The notes under the pieces are model-generated. The model was given only the letters and a program-made list of their open reading frames with translations, made no database searches and was not told where the DNA came from. A stretch of 35,234 nt of DNA from Actinomycetota bacterium (GTDB lineage: Bacteria; Actinomycetota; Acidimicrobiia; Acidimicrobiales; AC-35), in assembly GCA_005884125.1 (NCBI GenBank), contig VAXP01000137.1:1-35234 (forward strand). Direction: 5' to 3'. The translations under genes were made by a program, and so were the position numbers. Below, in pieces: positions 16,698 through 25,538 of the stretch (position 1 is its first letter; each line of letters starts with the position of its first letter).

Positions 16698-17612
16698 CTA
16701 CCAGCCCCGCTCGGCCAGCTTCACGTCCAGGGTGGCGATGTCGTCGCCCCGCATGGGGTCGCCCAGGCCCTTGCTCACCTTGGCCAGGATGTGGGCGTCG
16801 CGGTAGTGCGTGGCCGCCTCCACGATGGCCCGGGCCCGCCTGGCCGGGTCCGAACTCTTGAAGATGCCCGACCCCACGAACACGGCCTCCGCCCCCAGCT
16901 GCATGACCAGTGACGCATCGGCGGGGGTGGCGATGCCCCCGGCGCAGAACAGGGGAACGGGCAGGCGACCAGACTCGGCGATCTCCTGCACCAGGGCCAC
17001 CGGGGCCTGGAGCTGCTTGGCCCACCCGTACAGCTCGGCCGAGTCGGCCTGGGTGATGCGGCGCATGTCGCCCAGGATGGAACGCAGGTGGCGCACGGCC
17101 TCCACGATGTTGCCCGTGCCCGCCTCGCCCTTGGAGCGGATCATGGCCGCGCCCTCCGAGAGGCGCCTCAGCGCCTCGCCCAGGTTGGTCGCCCCGCACA
17201 CGAAGGGGACGGTGAAGGCCCACTTGTCGATGTGGTAGGCCTCGTCCGCGGGAGTGAGCACCTCGCTCTCGTCTATGTAGTCGACGGCCAGGGCCTCTAG
17301 GACCTGGGCCTCGGCGAAGTGGCCGATGCGGGCCTTGGCCATGACGGGGACGGTCACGGCCCCCTGGATGGCCTCGATGAGGGCGGGGTCGCTCATACGG
17401 GCCACGCCCCCGTCGCGGCGGATGTCGGCGGGCACCCGCTCCAGGGCCATCACGGCCACGGCGCCGGAGTCCTCCGCGATCTTGGCGTGCTCGGCCGTGA
17501 CGACGTCCATGATGACGCCGCCCCTGAGCATCTCGGCCAGCCCCCTCTTGACCCGGCTGGTACCGGTGACTCGATCGGGGGCGGGATTGGGCGCAGGCGT
17601 GGCTTCCGGCAT
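16698..17612 (-). CDS. pdxS: Pyridoxal 5'-phosphate synthase subunit PdxS
   Basis: A 304-residue TIM-barrel enzyme that builds PLP from ribose 5-phosphate, glyceraldehyde 3-phosphate and ammonia. Key residues are visible: D36 ([13 protein letters not shown]), the first catalytic Lys K93 in [16 protein letters not shown], and the second in [15 protein letters not shown]. The end [16 protein letters not shown] is typical. ATG 17612 is preferred over the in-frame ATG at 17654: a TAGACT hexamer ends seven bases before 17612 and the extra 14 residues are not family sequence. Confidence 0.96.
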   Translation of the reverse strand: MPEATPAPNPAPDRVTGTSRVKRGLAEMLRGGVIMDVVTAEHAKIAEDSGAVAVMALERVPADIRRDGGVARMSDPALIEAIQGAVTVPVMAKARIGHFAEAQVLEALAVDYIDESEVLTPADEAYHIDKWAFTVPFVCGATNLGEALRRLSEGAAMIRSKGEAGTGNIVEAVRHLRSILGDMRRITQADSAELYGWAKQLQAPVALVQEIAESGRLPVPLFCAGGIATPADASLVMQLGAEAVFVGSGIFKSSDPARRARAIVEAATHYRDAHILAKVSKGLGDPMRGDDIATLDVKLAERGW

Positions 17613-17619
17613 CGGCCCA

Positions 17620-17625
17620 AGTCTA
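17620..17625 (-). promoter_or_regulatory. pdxS: Candidate -10 element of a leaderless pdxS promoter
   Basis: TAGACT on the minus strand, then TGGGCCG, then ATG 17612. There is no ribosome site. The arrangement closely resembles TACCGT-TGGGCTC-GTG in front of the glycosyltransferase gene. Confidence 0.5.
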
Positions 17626-17679
17626 CCGGTGGGCCGGAGCGGCTCCTCCGCCATTGGCCCAGGCTGCAGGCGGTTCGGC

Positions 17680-18750
17680 CTACTGCACGTGGAAGGCGGC
17701 GCCCACGGGGGCGAGCATCACCCAGGTCGTGCCCGGGGCCAGCTTGACGGGCTGGCCGGCGGCGTCGGTGTAGCGGGTGACGTCACCGGCGGAACCCTTG
17801 GTCCAGGTGCCCTTCACCACCTTGCCCTGGCTCAGGATGATGGCGTCGCCGCTGCCCACGACCACGGCCTCGTCCACCGGTTCGCGCACGGGGTCGACCT
17901 GGCCGGTGTTGCGGTAGGGCACGTACTGCAGGATCACGTTGGTGAAGCCGAGCTGGGCCCCGCTCTCCACCGTGTGCGGGGTCCCGTTGGTGCCCCGCCG
18001 CCACACCCCGGCCTGCGGGTCCCAGTCCCAGGTGGCGGAGGTGAGCGGGCCGAAGGACATGTCCAGGTGGGTCGCCGGGCCCACGCCTGCGGGCGCGAAG
18101 GGCTCCCCCGGTCCCAGGTAGGTGAACAGCGGGGGCGGGGGCTTGGCCCCGGCCGGGGTCCGCTGCCGCAGCCTGGGTGTGGACGAGTAGAGGTTGTGGG
18201 GCGCGGGCCGCCCCGGGCGCCGGTAGTAGGCGGCGTCGAAGGCGTTCACGCCCACGTCCACCACCGGGGCCTGATGGAGGAGCGCTATGAACGCACCGAT
18301 GCCGCCCGAGTAGGCGAACAGGCCGCCGATGGGCGTCACCACGGGCGGGTCGGTGGAGCGCAGCGAGCGCACGGGCCCGACGGGATCGGCGTCACGGGAC
18401 TGGAACACGGCCATGAAGCGCACGATGGTCCCCTCCACCCTCTCCTCGTAGATGACGTCGGCGGCGTCGAGGCCGGACTGGGGCCTGGCCTCGGGCGCGT
18501 TCTCGATCTTCACGATGAGGGCGGGGCGGCCCAGGATGACGGGATCCGTCGCCAGCAGCCCGGTCAAGGGGTAGGTCGGGGGCGCAGTGGTGGTGGTGGC
18601 GATGGTCGGGGGTTCCGACGAGGTCGGGGCGGCCGCCTTGCGCTTGGCACCCCCACCGCCTCCGCACGCGGCCAACAAGAGAGCCGAGGCCGCGGCCAGG
18701 GCCACCGTGGCGCGGCGCGTGGGCAGATGCGAGTGCGACGTCGGGTTCAT
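17680..18750 (-). CDS. DUF3048 (YerB-like) lipoprotein
   Basis: A 356-residue exported protein. The N-terminus is a lipoprotein signal: [19 protein letters not shown], with lipidated C29 followed by a Gly/Thr-rich linker. The mature part has family features of DUF3048: [60 protein letters not shown] and PHNLYSS, and a C-terminal domain with GTWTKGS and TWVMLAP. The molecular role of the family is not established. It starts eight bases after the M48 protease gene, so the two are probably co-expressed, both at the envelope. Confidence 0.88.
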   Translation of the reverse strand: MNPTSHSHLPTRRATVALAAASALLLAACGGGGGAKRKAAAPTSSEPPTIATTTTAPPTYPLTGLLATDPVILGRPALIVKIENAPEARPQSGLDAADVIYEERVEGTIVRFMAVFQSRDADPVGPVRSLRSTDPPVVTPIGGLFAYSGGIGAFIALLHQAPVVDVGVNAFDAAYYRRPGRPAPHNLYSSTPRLRQRTPAGAKPPPPLFTYLGPGEPFAPAGVGPATHLDMSFGPLTSATWDWDPQAGVWRRGTNGTPHTVESGAQLGFTNVILQYVPYRNTGQVDPVREPVDEAVVVGSGDAIILSQGKVVKGTWTKGSAGDVTRYTDAAGQPVKLAPGTTWVMLAPVGAAFHVQ

Positions 18751-18758
18751 CGTCGGGG

Positions 18759-19586
18759 TCAAAGCTCCCTGAGCGCCTCGGCGCGCTCCTCGAGGCGTGG
18801 GTGGAAGTCGTCGCCCGCGGGCGACGGTGCTGCGAACCAGAGGTGGGCCACGGCTGCGGGAGCGGACGCCACCGCCGTGCCCGCCTCCCCCAGCCTGTCC
18901 AGGGCGGCGGAGAGGCCCGGCGGATACCGCGTGAGGCGGGCCGCGCCCAGGTCGGCGACCAGCTCCCGGCGGGCATCCACCGCTCGGCGCACGAGCGGTC
19001 GGGCCAGGAGTCGGCCGGGCCACGTCGTATGCACCGCGGCCGCGGCCATGGTCGCAGGCACGACGTCCCCCGAGCGGAGATGGCAGAGCTCGTGGGCCAG
19101 CACGCCCTCCAGCTCGATGCGGTTGAGGCGCTCGAGCAGGCCGGTGGTCGCGACCACCGCCGTGCTCCGGGCGTCGCGCCCGACACTGAGGGCGTTGGCC
19201 GCGGGCGTGGGCACGACCATGAGCCGGGGACGGGGGACTCCCGCCGCGAGGGACAGGCCTTCGACCAGGTTGAAGAACCGGGCGTGCTCGACGTCGTCCG
19301 CCGGGGTGGCGTTCACGGCTTGGAGGATGGCGGCCTCCGCTGTCCGCCACACCCGGGTCGCCAGGGCGACGCCCACCGCCCCGCCGACGACCACGGCCGC
19401 CACCAAGCCCGCGGCGATCCCCACCAGCAGCCCCACCACGACCAGGAGGGCGACCGCCACCGGGAGGGCGACGACCAGCCCCACCGCGGCCAGCAGGAGA
19501 AGGGCTCGGCGCCGGTGGGCCGACGGCTGACCGCCGAGGGGCGGCGCAGCCGGGACGCGTCGGGTCCCGGAGCGAGCCGCGGTCAC
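18759..19586 (-). CDS. M48-family (HtpX-like) membrane zinc metalloprotease
   Basis: A 275-residue protein. Two hydrophobic stretches at about 28-76 anchor it; the cytoplasmic-type catalytic domain has the zinc motif HELCH (H165, E166, H169) and a likely third ligand E208 in RRELVADLGAARLT, where family members usually have ExxAD. The NALSVGRD segment (residues 131-138) matches the NAFATG-like substrate strand of HtpX. Such proteases help in membrane-protein quality control. It lacks the second pair of helices of E. coli HtpX. GTG 19586 is the first start; no ribosome site is visible. The 171 bases upstream (19587-19757) hold no gene. Confidence 0.85.
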   Translation of the reverse strand: MTAARSGTRRVPAAPPLGGQPSAHRRRALLLLAAVGLVVALPVAVALLVVVGLLVGIAAGLVAAVVVGGAVGVALATRVWRTAEAAILQAVNATPADDVEHARFFNLVEGLSLAAGVPRPRLMVVPTPAANALSVGRDARSTAVVATTGLLERLNRIELEGVLAHELCHLRSGDVVPATMAAAAVHTTWPGRLLARPLVRRAVDARRELVADLGAARLTRYPPGLSAALDRLGEAGTAVASAPAAVAHLWFAAPSPAGDDFHPRLEERAEALREL

Positions 19587-19757
19587 AACCCGCGACCCGG
19601 TGCCGGACCGCGCCAGAGCATCAGCAAAAGCCTCCCGGAAGTCGGTGGATGCGCTCCCAGTTTACGGGGGGGCGGGCCCCCGATCCGGGCATGCTCGGCC
19701 TGCGTGCTCGGGCCGCGCCGGCGGCGCAGCGGAGGCGGGTGAGTCGTGACGGCGCCG

Positions 19758-20837
19758 CTACGCCTGTCGCTCGAGGGCGTGCCGGTACAGCTCGGTATAG
19801 CGGTCGGCCAGGCGGTCCATGGCGAACTCCTGAGCCCGGGCCTCCCCCGCGTCGGCCAGGCGCGAGGCGCAGCCGGGGTCGGTGAGCACCTGGCGCAGGG
19901 CGCCGGCCAGCGCCTCGGGATCGCCCGGGGCCACCATCACCGCGTGGCAGCCCGGATGGGCCACGGTGCGGTAGCCGGGAAGGTCGGTGGCCACGATGGC
20001 GGTGTGGGCGGCCATGGCCTCCAGGAGCACCACGCCGAAGGACTCACCGTGGGTCGACGGCGCGCAGAACACGTCGGCGCCGCGCAGACGGGACGCCGCT
20101 TCCTCGTCGCAGATGCGCCCCAGCCATTCCACGCGCGTCTCGGAGGCGGTGGCCGCCCGCAGCGCCTCGGTCTGGGGTCCGTCGCCCCCGACCCACAGAC
20201 GCGTCGTGTCAGGCAGGTGCCCGAAGGCGCTGAGCAGGACGGCCAGCCCCTTGCGGGGTTCGTGGCGGCCGATGAAGAAGATGGTTGGCCCCTCCGTGGG
20301 CCACGGGCTCGCCTTGGCGAAGCGATCGACCTCGATGCCGTTGAAGACGAGCTCGTAGTCGCCTCCCACCGCGGCCTCGGCCGTGGCCCGGGCGTCGTCG
20401 GAGACCGCGCAGCGCAGGGCCAGGCGCCCCGCCAGGCGCGCGACGAGAGGGCGCAGGAGGTCGTAGGCCGCGCTGGGGCCGGCTCGGTGGAAGGTGCCCA
20501 CCAAGGGTCCCTCGCTGAAGAGGAGGGCGGTGAGGGTGGGACCCGGCACCAGGGGCTCGTGCAGGTGGACGACGTCGAAGGCCTCGTCCCGCAGGGCCCG
20601 GATGGTGCGCAGGGCGCAGGGCAGGTCGGGGGCGATGGGCGCCACCGACCCGTTGGTGGACAGGGGCACCGAGTTCCCCAGAGGGGTCACCCCCAGGTCG
20701 GGAGGGGCGCCGTCGCAGGGGGCGAGCACCCGAACCTCGTGGCCCTGGGAGCGCAACGACCGGGCCAGGCCCATCACCTGGCCCTGCACGCCTCCGGGGA
20801 TGGTGAGGCTGTAGGGGGCCACCAGGCCGATGCGCAC
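19758..20837 (-). CDS. GT4 glycosyltransferase, PimA-like (phosphatidylinositol mannosyltransferase type)
   Basis: A 359-residue GT-B enzyme. The N-terminal half starts VRIGLVAPYSLTIPGGVQGQVMGLARSL, very like PimA (APYS..PGGVQ), with VVHLHEPLVPGP. The C-terminal nucleotide-sugar half has FIGRHEPRKGLAVLL, LWVGGDGPQ, and FCAPSTHGESFGVVLLEAMAA with the family EX7E pattern. PimA puts the first mannose on phosphatidylinositol at the inner membrane face. Sequence supports family membership; the exact acceptor is inferred. GTG 20837 is chosen over upstream codons because TACCGT ends seven bases before it. It is divergent from the repeat-protein gene. Confidence 0.85.
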   Translation of the reverse strand: MRIGLVAPYSLTIPGGVQGQVMGLARSLRSQGHEVRVLAPCDGAPPDLGVTPLGNSVPLSTNGSVAPIAPDLPCALRTIRALRDEAFDVVHLHEPLVPGPTLTALLFSEGPLVGTFHRAGPSAAYDLLRPLVARLAGRLALRCAVSDDARATAEAAVGGDYELVFNGIEVDRFAKASPWPTEGPTIFFIGRHEPRKGLAVLLSAFGHLPDTTRLWVGGDGPQTEALRAATASETRVEWLGRICDEEAASRLRGADVFCAPSTHGESFGVVLLEAMAAHTAIVATDLPGYRTVAHPGCHAVMVAPGDPEALAGALRQVLTDPGCASRLADAGEARAQEFAMDRLADRYTELYRHALERQA

Positions 20838-20844
20838 GAGCCCA

Positions 20845-20850
20845 ACGGTA
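20845..20850 (-). promoter_or_regulatory. Candidate -10 element of a leaderless glycosyltransferase promoter
   Basis: TACCGT on the minus strand, then TGGGCTC, then GTG 20837. The same TACCGT hexamer followed by GGGCTC-GTG occurs in front of apt. No Shine-Dalgarno is present. Confidence 0.5.
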
Positions 20851-20949
20851 GGCCAGCTCACCGGGCTCCCGGGGCCACGGCCTGCATCGGTCGCCCGGGC
20901 GACGCCGGCGCGTTGCCCGCCGCGGGAGCAGCGGTCAGACTTGCCCGCC

Positions 20950-23106
20950 ATGCACGGGGCTTGCGGACGTCATCGACGGCGGGCGGGCCTGTCCGCCCTG
21001 GTGGTGGCGGGCGCCGCCACTCTGGCCCTGATGGCCTCGGCCGCCCCCGGGGCCGCGCTCGACGCCAGCTGGCCCACCTACCACCTGGACGGGCGCCGCA
21101 GCGGCAACGACACGGCCGGACCCTCGCTCAACCCCGCCACCCCGGCGTGGACCGCGGGCCCCCTCGACGGCAGCATCTACGCCGAGCCCGTGGTCGCGGG
21201 CGGACGCGTCGTCGTCGCCACCGAGAACGGTTCGTTGTACGGGTTGGAGGCGGCCACCGGGCACATCCTGTGGCGGAGGAACCTGGCGCCCCCGGTGGCG
21301 GACATAACCAAGATCGCCGGGTGCGGCAACGTCGTCCCCTTGGGAATCACGGGCACGCCCGTGATCGACCAGGGCACGGGAACGGTGTTCGCGGTGACGG
21401 AGACGCCGGGTGGCCCGGCCGGGGTGCAGCACCTGCTCTTCGGGGTGGACCTGGGCAGCGGCGCCATCAAGATGCAGCGCAACGTCGACCCGCCGGGGAT
21501 GGCTTCGCCTCCCGCCCAGCAGGAGCGGGGCGCCCTGGCCCTGGCCAACGGCTTCGTCTACGTGCCCTTCGGCGGCCTCGCGGGCGACTGCGGCGACTTC
21601 CGCGGCTTCCTCGTCGGCTCGGCGGAGGACGGCTCCGGGCCCTTGCTGAGCTGGCAGACCGCGGGCCGGGGCGGCGGCGCCTGGACCCCGCCTGGGGCGT
21701 CGGTGGACGCCGACGGGCGCGTCTATCTGGCCACCGGCAACGGGTTCTCCACCACGACCTACGACTTCACCGACAGCGTCGTGCGCCTGTCGCCCACCCT
21801 CCAGCTCGAGGGCTTCTTCCAGTCGCCCACCTGGGCCAGCGACAACGGCAGCGACAACGACCTGGGCTCGACCGGGCCCGAGCTGCTCGGCAACGGCCTG
21901 GGCTTCCAGGTGGGCAAACAAGGCACCGCCTACCTCTTCCGCACCGCGCCCGACGCCGCCTCCCACCTGGGGCTGGCCTTCTCGGGCAACGCCTGCGCGG
22001 CCTTCGGGGGCGACGCCTGGGCCCCGCCCATCCTCTACGTCCCCTGCTCGAGCGGGGTGAAGGCGTTGCGGGTAGACCTCAACGCCCCCTCCTTCAGCCA
22101 GGTCTGGCAGACGCCGACGGCGGCCAACGGCCCGCCCATCGTGGCCGGGGGCCTGGTGTGGTCGGTCAACACGGGCACGGCCGTGCTCCACGGTCTCGAT
22201 CCCGCCACCGGCAACGACGTGGTGCACTTCTCTCTCGGTTCGGTCAACCACTTCACCACGCCCACGGCCGCCCTCGGGCTCGTCATCGTGGGAGCGGGTG
22301 CCAAGGTGGCCGCCTTCCAGGGCCCGGGCGGGCCCCCTCCGCCGCTCAGCACCCAGGGATACTGGGCCGCGGCCCGGGACGGCGGCGTCTTCTCCTTCGG
22401 GACCGCGCCCTTCTTCGGCTCGGCCGGGAACATCCGCCTCAACCAGCCCATCGTGGCCATGGCGCCCACGCCCGGCCACCACGGCTACTGGCTGGTGGCA
22501 TCGGACGGCGGGATCTTCACCTACGGCGACGCCGGCTTCTTCGGCTCGACCGGGAACATCCGCCTCAACCGCCCCATCGTGGGGATGGCGGCCACGCCCA
22601 CGGGACGGGGCTACTGGCTCGTCGCGTCGGACGGCGGCATCTTCGCCTTCGGGGACGCGCCCTTCTTCGGGTCCACGGGCGCCATCGCCCTCAATCGCCC
22701 CATCGTGGGTATGGCGGCCCGGGCCCAGGGAGACGGCTACTGGCTGGTGGCGTCGGACGGCGGCGTCTTCGCCTTCGGCGGAGCGCCCTTCGCCGGCTCC
22801 ACCGGCAACACCGCCCTCAAGCGCCCGGTCACGGGGGTGGCGGCCACGCCTTCCGGGCTGGGCTACTGGATGGTGGCCTCCGACGGCGGCATCTTCGCCT
22901 TCGGCGACGCTCCCTTCCTGGGCTCGACGGGCGCCATCACCCTGTTCCGGCCCGTGGTCGGCATGGCTACGCACGGCTCGGGCGCGGGCTACTGGATGGT
23001 CGCCTCCGACGGAGGGATCTTCGCCTTCGGCGACGCCCAGTTCGCCGGGTCCACGGGCGGGACCGTGCTCAACCAGCCCGTGGTGGGGATGGCGGCCGCC
23101 GTCTGA
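20950..23106 (+). CDS. Secreted PQQ-type beta-propeller protein with six C-terminal 42-residue repeats
   Basis: A 718-residue protein. Residues 1-37 are a signal peptide (RHRRRAGLSALVVAGAATLALMASAAPGAA). Residues about 40-460 resemble a PQQ/BamB-type propeller: SWPTYHLDGRRSGND, VVAGGRVVVATENGSLYGLEAATGHILWRR, ITGTPVIDQGTGTVFAVTE, GRVYLATGNGFS. A PPPP linker leads to residues 470-718, six tandem units of GYW-VASDGG-FAFGDA-F-GSTG----NRPIVGMA. No catalytic residues are recognised; a structural or binding role at the cell surface is likely. ATG 20950 is the first start before the signal peptide; no ribosome site is visible. The gene is divergent from the PimA-like gene across a 112-base spacer. 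Confidence 0.85.
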   Translation: MHGACGRHRRRAGLSALVVAGAATLALMASAAPGAALDASWPTYHLDGRRSGNDTAGPSLNPATPAWTAGPLDGSIYAEPVVAGGRVVVATENGSLYGLEAATGHILWRRNLAPPVADITKIAGCGNVVPLGITGTPVIDQGTGTVFAVTETPGGPAGVQHLLFGVDLGSGAIKMQRNVDPPGMASPPAQQERGALALANGFVYVPFGGLAGDCGDFRGFLVGSAEDGSGPLLSWQTAGRGGGAWTPPGASVDADGRVYLATGNGFSTTTYDFTDSVVRLSPTLQLEGFFQSPTWASDNGSDNDLGSTGPELLGNGLGFQVGKQGTAYLFRTAPDAASHLGLAFSGNACAAFGGDAWAPPILYVPCSSGVKALRVDLNAPSFSQVWQTPTAANGPPIVAGGLVWSVNTGTAVLHGLDPATGNDVVHFSLGSVNHFTTPTAALGLVIVGAGAKVAAFQGPGGPPPPLSTQGYWAAARDGGVFSFGTAPFFGSAGNIRLNQPIVAMAPTPGHHGYWLVASDGGIFTYGDAGFFGSTGNIRLNRPIVGMAATPTGRGYWLVASDGGIFAFGDAPFFGSTGAIALNRPIVGMAARAQGDGYWLVASDGGVFAFGGAPFAGSTGNTALKRPVTGVAATPSGLGYWMVASDGGIFAFGDAPFLGSTGAITLFRPVVGMATHGSGAGYWMVASDGGIFAFGDAQFAGSTGGTVLNQPVVGMAAAV
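22357..23103 (+). repeat. Six tandem 126-bp coding repeats (42 residues each, last one shortened)
   Basis: Units begin at each GYW: 22357, 22483, 22609, 22735, 22861 and 22987, exactly 126 bases apart; the sixth ends after 39 codons. Core positions (DGG, FAFG, GST, RPIVGM) are nearly invariant while third positions differ, so the array is held by selection on protein rather than being a recent DNA duplication. Bases 1-111 of the window hold one more such unit in another gene. Confidence 0.9.
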
Positions 23107-23119
23107 TCTTGATCGCCAT

Positions 23120-24544
23120 GTGCCCAGCCTGGCCGTGAGCCACCTGGCCGACCACATACTGGCGCTCCGGGGCTGGGCCGCCCTGGCCGTGGTCTTCGCC
23201 CTCCCCGCCCTGGAGTCCTCGGCCTTCGTGGGCTTCGTCTTCCCCGGAGAGATCGGCGTGCTCCTCGGTGGCGTGCTCGCCTTCGAGCACCGTGTCAGCC
23301 TCGCCGCCGTCCTGGCCGCGGCCATCGCCGGCGCCGTCATCGGCGACAGCGTGGGCTACGAGGTGGGCCAGCGATGGGGTAGGCACCTGCTGGAGCGGAC
23401 CGTGGGTCGCTTCGTGAAGCGCGACCACCTGGAGCGAGCCGAGCACTACCTGGCGACGCGAGGGGGCAGGGCCGTGTTCTTCGGCCGCTTCACCGCCGCC
23501 CTGCGCGTCCTGATCCCCGGGCTGGCGGGCATGTCGGGCATGCCCTACCGCACCTTCGCCCTCTACAACATCGCCGGGGGGTCGCTGTGGGCCACCGGGT
23601 TCGTGCTCGTGGGCTACGCGGCGGGGACCAGCTGGCGCCGGGTCGAGCACGTGGCCAAGAGAGCCAGCCTCGTCCTGCTCCTCATCGCCGTGGTGGGCGC
23701 GGCCATCGCCCTGGGGGCCCGGTGGCTGGCTCGGCATCCCGATCGGGTCCGCTCCTGGCTGTCTCGTCAGGCCGACCGGGCCCTGCCCTCCTGGTTCCGG
23801 CGCCGCTACCGCCCCCAGCTGGAGTTCGTGGCCCGCCGCTTCCGACCGGGCAGCGCCATCGGCCTGTCCCTCACCACCTCGCTGGTGGCGGTGGGCGCGC
23901 TGGGCTGGGCCTTCGGGGTCGTGCTCAAGAACGTGCTCAGCGGCCAGTCGCTCGACACCGTCGACCGTCCCGCCCTGGACTTCTTCGTCCGTCACCGCGA
24001 GCCCTGGCTCACCACGATGATGAAGGCGATCAGCGCCCTGGGCAGCTCCGCGTTCGTCGTGGCCCTCGTGGTCGTCGTGGGCGGCGCGTGGTGGTGGCGA
24101 CGGCGCACCCGCTGGCCCCTGGCCCTGTGCTCGGCCGCCTATCTGGGGGCCGAGGTCCTCTCCCGGGTGGTGAAGGAGCTGGTGGGGCGGCCCCGGCCCC
24201 CCGTCTTCGACGCCGTCCAGCGCTTCGCCGGGCACGCCTTCCCCTCGGGCCACGCCACCGTGGCCGCGGCGGGGTGGTTCGCCCTGGCCTGTGTGGCCGC
24301 CGGGGTCACGTCGCGTTGGAGCCGCAAGGTGCTGGCTTGGGCCCTGGCCGTGGCCGTGGTGGCCCTGGTCGGAGTCTCCCGGCTCTACCTGGGCGCCCAC
24401 TGGTTGACCGACGTGCTCGGCGGCTGGGCCCTGGGCGGCATCTGGCTGGCCGCCGTGCTCCTCGCCGCCGGCGGCGTGCGGGAGCGCCGGGCCCGGGAGG
24501 TGGAGCGGGCCGAGCCCGAGGCCCAGGGGGCGCCGGCCTCATGA
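23120..24544 (+). CDS. DedA-PAP2 fusion: membrane flippase-like domain plus lipid phosphatase domain
   Basis: A 474-residue polytopic protein with two recognisable parts. Residues about 1-200 are a DedA/SNARE-associated domain: FPGEIGVLLGGVLA, DSVGYEVGQRWG and GRFTAALRVLIPGLAGMSGM at about 122-141; such proteins move polyprenyl or phospholipid carriers across the membrane. After an Arg-rich linker, residues about 260-460 are a PAP2 phosphatase with all three motifs: KELVGRPRP near 352, FPSGH near 374 and SRLYLGAHWLTD near 420. Together they could flip and dephosphorylate a lipid carrier such as undecaprenyl pyrophosphate. Start GTG 23120 is tentative; GTG 23135 is the alternative, and neither has a ribosome site. 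The stop overlaps the convergent gene. Confidence 0.9.
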   Translation: MPSLAVSHLADHILALRGWAALAVVFALPALESSAFVGFVFPGEIGVLLGGVLAFEHRVSLAAVLAAAIAGAVIGDSVGYEVGQRWGRHLLERTVGRFVKRDHLERAEHYLATRGGRAVFFGRFTAALRVLIPGLAGMSGMPYRTFALYNIAGGSLWATGFVLVGYAAGTSWRRVEHVAKRASLVLLLIAVVGAAIALGARWLARHPDRVRSWLSRQADRALPSWFRRRYRPQLEFVARRFRPGSAIGLSLTTSLVAVGALGWAFGVVLKNVLSGQSLDTVDRPALDFFVRHREPWLTTMMKAISALGSSAFVVALVVVVGGAWWWRRRTRWPLALCSAAYLGAEVLSRVVKELVGRPRPPVFDAVQRFAGHAFPSGHATVAAAGWFALACVAAGVTSRWSRKVLAWALAVAVVALVGVSRLYLGAHWLTDVLGGWALGGIWLAAVLLAAGGVRERRAREVERAEPEAQGAPAS

Positions 24545-24979
24545 GCTCGTGGCAGCCAGGATCTTCTCCAGCTCGGCGTCCTGCGCCTCCAGGTGCTTCT
24601 GGATCTGGAGGGCCGTGTGCAGCACCGCGTCGGCGTCCTGATAGGTCGCCTCGGACCGCTTGTCGGCCGCGGCCGACTGCACGTTCTGGCCCACGATGAT
24701 GATCGAGAGCAGGACGAGCTGGAGGAAGGTCTGGGCGATCCACGAGATGATGGCGGCCCGTCCCGCCTTGATGGCGTCGGGCAGGCTGATGAGGGCGAGC
24801 ACGGCGAAGGCGTAGGCGCACCACATCGAGCCCACGGCGTTGGTGATCTTGACGGCCAGCTTGGCGTTGAAGCGTTGCGCCGGGCTTTCGGTGGGCATCT
24901 GATCGGCCACCTTGGGCGGCTTCTCGTTCTTGCGGGCTTCGATGCGGGGATGGCGGACGGGCGTGAAGAGTCTCGACAT
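24539..24979 (-). CDS. Conserved small membrane protein (two helices and coiled C-terminus), function unknown
   Basis: A 146-residue protein. After a charged N-terminus come two hydrophobic helices, about 50-70 (MWCAYAFAVLALISL) and 80-98 (ISWIAQTFLQLVLLSIIIVG). Then QNVQSAAADKRSEATYQDADAVLHTALQIQKHLEAQDAEL, split here by charge, looks like an amphipathic or coiled-coil tail. The layout resembles the small membrane proteins annotated as DUF1003 or low-affinity iron permease-like, but I cannot assign it firmly. It converges on the DedA-PAP2 gene with the two stops inside one TCATGA. Confidence 0.7.
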   Translation of the reverse strand: MSRLFTPVRHPRIEARKNEKPPKVADQMPTESPAQRFNAKLAVKITNAVGSMWCAYAFAVLALISLPDAIKAGRAAIISWIAQTFLQLVLLSIIIVGQNVQSAAADKRSEATYQDADAVLHTALQIQKHLEAQDAELEKILAATSS

Positions 24980-25002
24980 GGCCCAAGGATCGCGCCGCCG
25001 TG

Positions 25003-25488
25003 TCAGGCCCCCACGGCACCTCCGCGCTGGGGCAGACCCGGCTCAGCGGCGCAGGCCCCGCACCGACCCTGCACGGCGAAGTGGTGGGGCGCCACCCGGA
25101 AGCCGTAGTCCTCGGCCAGCAGGCGGGCGAAGGCTTCGTAGGCCGATCCCGGCACCTCGATGACGTGGCCGCACGACTCGCACACCAGGTGGAGATGGTC
25201 GGTGTCGTTGAGGTGGTACACGGCCGGCCCGTGGCCCAGGTGGGCGTGCTGCACCACACCCTGGCGATCCAGGGCCTCCAGCGTCCGGTAGATGGTGGAG
25301 GTGGCGATGTCGGGGTGCCGGGCCTGCACCGTGGCCGCCAGCTCCTCGGCCGTCACGTGGCGGGGGCCGGCCAGCAGGGCCGAGACCACGATGCGGCGCT
25401 GGACGGTGGCCCTCCCGCCGTCGGCGCACAGGGCGGTCAGGATGGCCTCCAGGCGGGGGTCGTCCCCGTCTCGCCGCGCCCCGGTCAC
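25003..25488 (-). CDS. Fur-family metalloregulator, probably Zur
   Basis: A 161-residue repressor. The winged helix holds TAEELAATVQARHPDIATSTIYRTLEALDRQGVV (about 46-79). The dimer/metal domain has YHLNDTDHLHLVCESCGHVIEVP and the second pair CGAC, giving structural-zinc cysteines C103, C106, C143 and C146, plus H-rich regulatory ligands (H81, H83, H86, H98, H100). It is divergent from a zinc-type ABC transporter, which argues for Zur over Fur; that is an inference. GTG 25488 is chosen because TACACT ends six bases upstream with no ribosome site; a longer frame from 25545 would run through the promoter. Confidence 0.88.
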   Translation of the reverse strand: MTGARRDGDDPRLEAILTALCADGGRATVQRRIVVSALLAGPRHVTAEELAATVQARHPDIATSTIYRTLEALDRQGVVQHAHLGHGPAVYHLNDTDHLHLVCESCGHVIEVPGSAYEAFARLLAEDYGFRVAPHHFAVQGRCGACAAEPGLPQRGGAVGA

Positions 25489-25494
25489 CCCCGC

Positions 25495-25500
25495 AGTGTA
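25495..25500 (-). promoter_or_regulatory. Candidate -10 element of a leaderless fur/zur promoter
   Basis: TACACT on the minus strand, then six bases, then GTG 25488. It faces the transporter promoter across the 73-base divergent spacer 25489-25561. Confidence 0.5.
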
Positions 25501-25538
25501 GCCACCTGGACACATTTGCGACCAGTGGCCAACTGCGA

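Noticed and set aside
19665-19682. GGGGG-GGCGGG-CCCCC hairpin between the protease and glycosyltransferase genes
   Set aside because: It could form a stem, but there is no T-run on either strand and such G/C tracts arise often at this base composition, so it is not called a terminator.
20838-20949. Promoter of the repeat-protein gene
   Set aside because: CAGACT lies eight bases before ATG 20950, but it lacks the TA start and correct spacing, so I do not call it.
19746-23138. 1130-codon plus-strand open frame across the glycosyltransferase and repeat protein
   Set aside because: It is antisense to one gene and out of frame with the other; its repeats merely echo the 126-base array in the wrong frame.
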